Source: Algoriphagus sp. Y33 (GTDB lineage Bacteria; Bacteroidota; Bacteroidia; Cytophagales; Cyclobacteriaceae). Taken from it: a DNA stretch of 64,000 nt. The stretch covers positions 6,190,001 to 6,254,000 of the forward strand of contig NZ_CP061947.1 in NCBI RefSeq assembly GCF_014838715.1, written 5' to 3'. Of this stretch, positions 61,302 to 64,000 are shown in pieces. The notes beneath the pieces were generated by a model. It had not been told where the DNA came from. It saw only the letters and a program-made list of their open reading frames with translations, and made no database searches. A program made the position numbers and the translations under genes. The number at the start of each line of letters is the position of its first letter. Within the stretch, counting starts at the first letter, position 1.

Positions 61302-61712
61302 ATGAACGAAAAGATCCACCACGGCAGAAATATCAAGCGCTTCAGGGAAATGATGGGCATCAAGCAGGAGGCCTTGGCCTTTGAGCTGGGGGAGGACTGG
61401 TCCCAGAAGAAAATCAGCCAACTCGAGCAAAAGGAGGAAGTGGAGGATGAGTTACTTCGCCAGGTGGCTGAGATCTTGAAGGTTCCTGCTGAGGCTGTGA
61501 AAAACTTTTCTGAAGATGAAGCAATGCATATTTTCAATAATTCTTTTGAAAGTCACGATAGCTCTACTTTGAATGCGGTGAATAATTATTGTTCCTTCAA
61601 TCCATTGGATAAATTAATGGAAGCGATGGAGGAAAATAAGAAGCTCTATGAGCGGCTTTTGGAATCAGAAAGGGAAAAGGTAGAAATTTTGAAGGGGATA
61701 GTGGGGAAGTGA
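61302..61712 (+). CDS. XRE-family helix-turn-helix regulator
   Basis: A 136-residue protein. Its N-terminal HTH is GRNIKRFREMMGIKQEALAF followed by LGEDWSQKKISQLEQKEEV, a standard XRE domain. The C-terminal half (YCSFNPLDKLMEAMEENKKL, YERLLESEREKVEILKGI) is a coiled coil likely to mediate oligomerisation. It is divergent from the HEPN operon with the REP cluster between them, so it may regulate it, but this is inference. Confidence 0.85.
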   Translation: MNEKIHHGRNIKRFREMMGIKQEALAFELGEDWSQKKISQLEQKEEVEDELLRQVAEILKVPAEAVKNFSEDEAMHIFNNSFESHDSSTLNAVNNYCSFNPLDKLMEAMEENKKLYERLLESEREKVEILKGIVGK

Positions 61713-61825
61713 GTTTTCTTCATACTTCTGTGATTTGAAAGCTGGAGGGTGTACAACAAAGCCTAATCCGACGCCAATTTGGTAACTGATCGAGAAAAAA
61801 TATACTACTGTTAGATTTGAGAATT

Positions 61826-62074
61826 ATGGAAAATTTGATTTTCAAGGACTGGTATGAATCCTTTAAGGGAATTTCAAACCTTATAGATTTTCATGAAAGG
61901 AAAATGGAGATTTTTAATGTGGATGGAATTCTTTTGTCTAGTCTGGTTTTATCAAAAAGTATAGATTCTGTATTTGAACTATCTGAGCTATTTAGTAAAA
62001 ATGCTGAAATAGGTAATTACTTGTATTTTGTGGGATTAAATGGCTATGATAATAGAAAATATTTATGGAGATAA
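61826..62074 (+). CDS. Small hypothetical protein
   Basis: An 82-residue protein from MENLIFKDWYESFKGISNLI, AT-rich in codon use, with hydrophobic helix SSLVLSKSIDSVFELSELF and a C-terminus GLNGYDNRKYLWR. It could be an immunity-like or orphan accessory protein, but nothing identifies it. It lies about 110 bp after the XRE gene. It may not be a real gene. Confidence 0.35.
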   Translation: MENLIFKDWYESFKGISNLIDFHERKMEIFNVDGILLSSLVLSKSIDSVFELSELFSKNAEIGNYLYFVGLNGYDNRKYLWR

Positions 62075-62115
62075 AAATCTGTTGGTAGTAGAAGTTTAAT
62101 AAATAAGATTCTTGG

Positions 62116-62547
62116 TTATTTGTAATTAATTGCATCTAAAATACAATTAAACCCTTCTTCCAGTGATGGTTTTTCATAACGGCTTAAATAACCTTCATGA
62201 GAAATGACCCATTTTGAATGTTCCCCTTGTGGTTTTTGTGATAGTGGTCTATTGAGAGTTTCGTCATTTCCTTGCCCAAAATCAATTGCGACTAATTTCT
62301 GTCCATAGGTTCTCGCATAGGACTTATATTTCTTTCGACTGTTTCTACAAATGTTATTTCCGTCAATAACCACCATTTCTCCTTTGGAAAGATGTTTATG
62401 CAATTCTGAATAAAACTTTTCTTCTCGGTCTTCACTTGATAGTTGATGCCATTCATCTGGGCAAATGATTATTTCTTTATTTTTGAATTTCTCTTTTCTG
62501 TATGTAGTTTTTCCAGTAGCTATGTTTCCTATTAAAATTATTAGCAT
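62116..62547 (-). CDS. P-loop kinase, polynucleotide-kinase/zeta-like
   Basis: A 143-residue P-loop protein starting at MLIILIGNIATGKTTYRKEK, with Walker A GNIATGKT at the extreme N-terminus. IIICPDEWHQL follows as the acidic strand seen in PNK- and zeta-like kinases, and MVVIDGNNICRNSRKKYKSY carries the second acidic residue and basic lid. The acceptor is unknown. It is AT-rich and stands alone, consistent with acquisition. Two more upstream Met codons exist. Confidence 0.7.
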   Translation of the reverse strand: MLIILIGNIATGKTTYRKEKFKNKEIIICPDEWHQLSSEDREEKFYSELHKHLSKGEMVVIDGNNICRNSRKKYKSYARTYGQKLVAIDFGQGNDETLNRPLSQKPQGEHSKWVISHEGYLSRYEKPSLEEGFNCILDAINYK

Positions 62548-62746
62548 TTTAAGTTTCAATTTATTTAGTTGGAATACATTACAATCTTAATTTTGAAGGA
62601 TCGGTTTATTTGATGTTTTAGTGTTTTTGTGTCAATGAAAATTATCCCTGATAGTTAGAAAAACGAAACTGAATTTCTTGAGTCAATATTTGTTATTGTC
62701 AAAAAGTGATTTACTTATGTGTTTGGGGACTCAATGCATAGATTTA

Positions 62747-63907
62747 TTAATTAAAGTATTCTTCGTGTAAATCGTTAAATAAACCATTGAAAAGGTTTTC
62801 AATTTCAATTTCTGATAATTTTAACCTATGTTGATTTCTTTTAAACGTTTCCTTGTAATTATTAATCATTAAAACCAATTCATTTTGAGCCATCTGAATA
62901 TTGAATAGATCAAATGGTCCATCTATTTCTTTTACCTTTTTATCTAATGCTTTTCGAATCTTTGCAGTGGCAATTTTTTTAACTTCTAGAATATTGGAAT
63001 TATCCATTGAATTGGATGGATAATCAATATTTTGAACATTTGAAAAAGATATAAGTCTGTCAATCTCTTCCTTCATTAATACAATTTCGTTTTCAATCTG
63101 TCTTTTTAAATTATCTCTTTTGTATTTTAACTTCTTGAGTTCATTATTTAGATTTTGAGTAGCAGCATCTATCTCATGCATTTTTTTAAGTTTTGATCTA
63201 AAGGGTTTCCAAGATTTAACATTATCTAAAGATTGTTTTGCTTCTTGAAATGAATAGTCAGTATATGACGAAAAAATAACAGAGTAGTCGAAACATTTGT
63301 AATACTTTACGGAATCAGTAGTGTCAATTTTAGAAAGTTCATCAATATTAACTGATAAGTAATATTCTAAATTTTCTTCTCTCGAATTGATTTTTATGTC
63401 TAAGGATTGAGCAAGCTCAAATATCTTTTGACTTTCTTTATATAGTTGATTGTTAATATCTACTAGATTGTAAAATTTTTTTAGAATCAAGATAATTTCT
63501 ATAATTCTACTTAGAATTTTTGTGTATTCTGACTTTAAGGAAAAAGAGTTTATTGATTTATATGAATAGGTTTTTGTTTTGCTAATATACTCATGGTGTG
63601 TAAAGTCTATAGCGTCTAATATTTTTGCAAAAGACATGTATGTAAACTCACTCGTTATTTTCCATTTATTTTCATCATTGATAGCTGAAGAGCTATTTAT
63701 GACATTCATCTTATGATAGTTTTCTAGTACTAATTTACAAGCATAATCAGTCTTTATGAAACAAGAGTTAGATAATTCTTTGTGAATGTTTGTTCCAACA
63801 GAGTTTAAGAGAATAGCAAATCCGTTTGAAGAGGAATATGGATCTTGGCCTCTCTCAACCTTTTCAATAATATTTGATATCTCATTGTAATACATTAAAT
63901 CCTCCAT
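62747..63907 (-). CDS. Unknown AT-rich coiled-coil protein
   Basis: A 386-residue protein with no recognised family. The N-terminal part is mixed, and residues about 240-300 form a coiled coil (AATQNLNNELKKLKYKRDNL, KRQIENEIVLMKEEIDRLIS). The C-terminus is helical (LFNIQMAQNELVLMINNYKE). Base composition is clearly more AT-rich than the core genes, suggesting horizontal origin. MEDLMYY and MYYNEIS are both possible starts. The last 93 bases of the window beyond it hold nothing I can name. Confidence 0.5.
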   Translation of the reverse strand: MEDLMYYNEISNIIEKVERGQDPYSSSNGFAILLNSVGTNIHKELSNSCFIKTDYACKLVLENYHKMNVINSSSAINDENKWKITSEFTYMSFAKILDAIDFTHHEYISKTKTYSYKSINSFSLKSEYTKILSRIIEIILILKKFYNLVDINNQLYKESQKIFELAQSLDIKINSREENLEYYLSVNIDELSKIDTTDSVKYYKCFDYSVIFSSYTDYSFQEAKQSLDNVKSWKPFRSKLKKMHEIDAATQNLNNELKKLKYKRDNLKRQIENEIVLMKEEIDRLISFSNVQNIDYPSNSMDNSNILEVKKIATAKIRKALDKKVKEIDGPFDLFNIQMAQNELVLMINNYKETFKRNQHRLKLSEIEIENLFNGLFNDLHEEYFN

Positions 63908-64000
63908 ATGTTTGTAATTAACGAGTCTGGAATGCTTTTTAATTTTCGGGTTCTGTAAGAAATGATAGTATTATAGATGGTTCCAGTTGTAGTAGTTGCA

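Overview
The window reads as a chromosomal segment of a Bacteroidota bacterium, most likely order Cytophagales, in or near the Cyclobacteriaceae (Algoriphagus/Cyclobacterium type). The evidence is the protein set (DUF4421, DUF6266, DUF3108, SYLF and LiaF-like families, many Gln/Asp-terminated Bacteroidota signal peptides and lipoproteins), the non-sigma70 promoter signature TAnnTTTG seen upstream of several genes, the MEP-pathway gene ispD, and the scarcity of strong Shine-Dalgarno sequences. The genus is an inference from protein style, not from a marker comparison. No rRNA, tRNA, CRISPR array, prophage or integrated conjugative element was seen.

Layout. 1-8.4 kb: a decayed gene, hpf, then a six-gene minus-strand operon (lipB, a conserved hypothetical, a DEDDy exonuclease, rnr, a polyprenyl diphosphate synthase and a rhomboid protease), followed by yraN, a SYLF-domain protein and a MORN-like secreted protein. 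8.5-16 kb: aspartate-type aminotransferase, two family-2 glycosyltransferases, an outer-membrane DUF4421 protein, an ALDH7-type dehydrogenase, a MITE-like repeat, a DUF6265-like protein and an A-type Fe-S protein without its C-terminal cysteines. 16-20.3 kb: a compact plus-strand operon (membrane protein, DUF1232, thioredoxin-like, TIP30-like, dtd, and a two-domain ABC ATPase with one degenerate site). 20.3-22.7 kb: accessory island with a REP-associated transposase inside its own palindromes, a membrane protein and a VapBC-type toxin-antitoxin pair. 22.8-30 kb: Tat-exported PLP enzyme, DUF1801, lipoprotein M81 peptidase, VanZ-RDD fusion, MazG-like pyrophosphohydrolase behind a duplicated leader, second copy of the MITE-like repeat, cytoplasmic alpha-amylase.

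30-45.5 kb is mostly core housekeeping: comB, gcvT, a canonical A-type Fe-S protein, methylmalonyl-CoA epimerase, thiL, the ribosomal operon rplM-rpsI-rpsB-tsf with a good promoter and an internal terminator, an RluA-type pseudouridine synthase, a PhoR/PhoB-like two-component system, DUF3108, recA, a MacB-like permease, queA and ispD. 45.5-48.3 kb is a LiaF-like/LytS/LytTR signalling operon with paired direct repeats at 21-bp spacing just upstream of its promoter. 48.3-54 kb has a DUF2795 protein, a DUF349 protein, ettA, a ParE/RelE toxin gene broken by an amber codon with its antitoxin, and a propeller lipoprotein. 54-64 kb is accessory in character: several palindromic repeat families, a membrane-anchored MutS-like ATPase, an unknown three-gene operon that includes a degenerate nucleotidyltransferase-HEPN fusion, a dense REP-type palindrome cluster, an XRE regulator, and AT-rich genes including a P-loop kinase and a coiled-coil protein of unknown role.

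The best candidates for something undescribed are the three-gene HEPN-containing operon (57.9-60.7 kb), the MITE-like repeat family with 19-bp terminal inverted repeats, and the putative LytTR operator that would make the 45.6-48.3 kb operon self-regulated. All functional names are assigned by reading motifs by eye; no database search was run.
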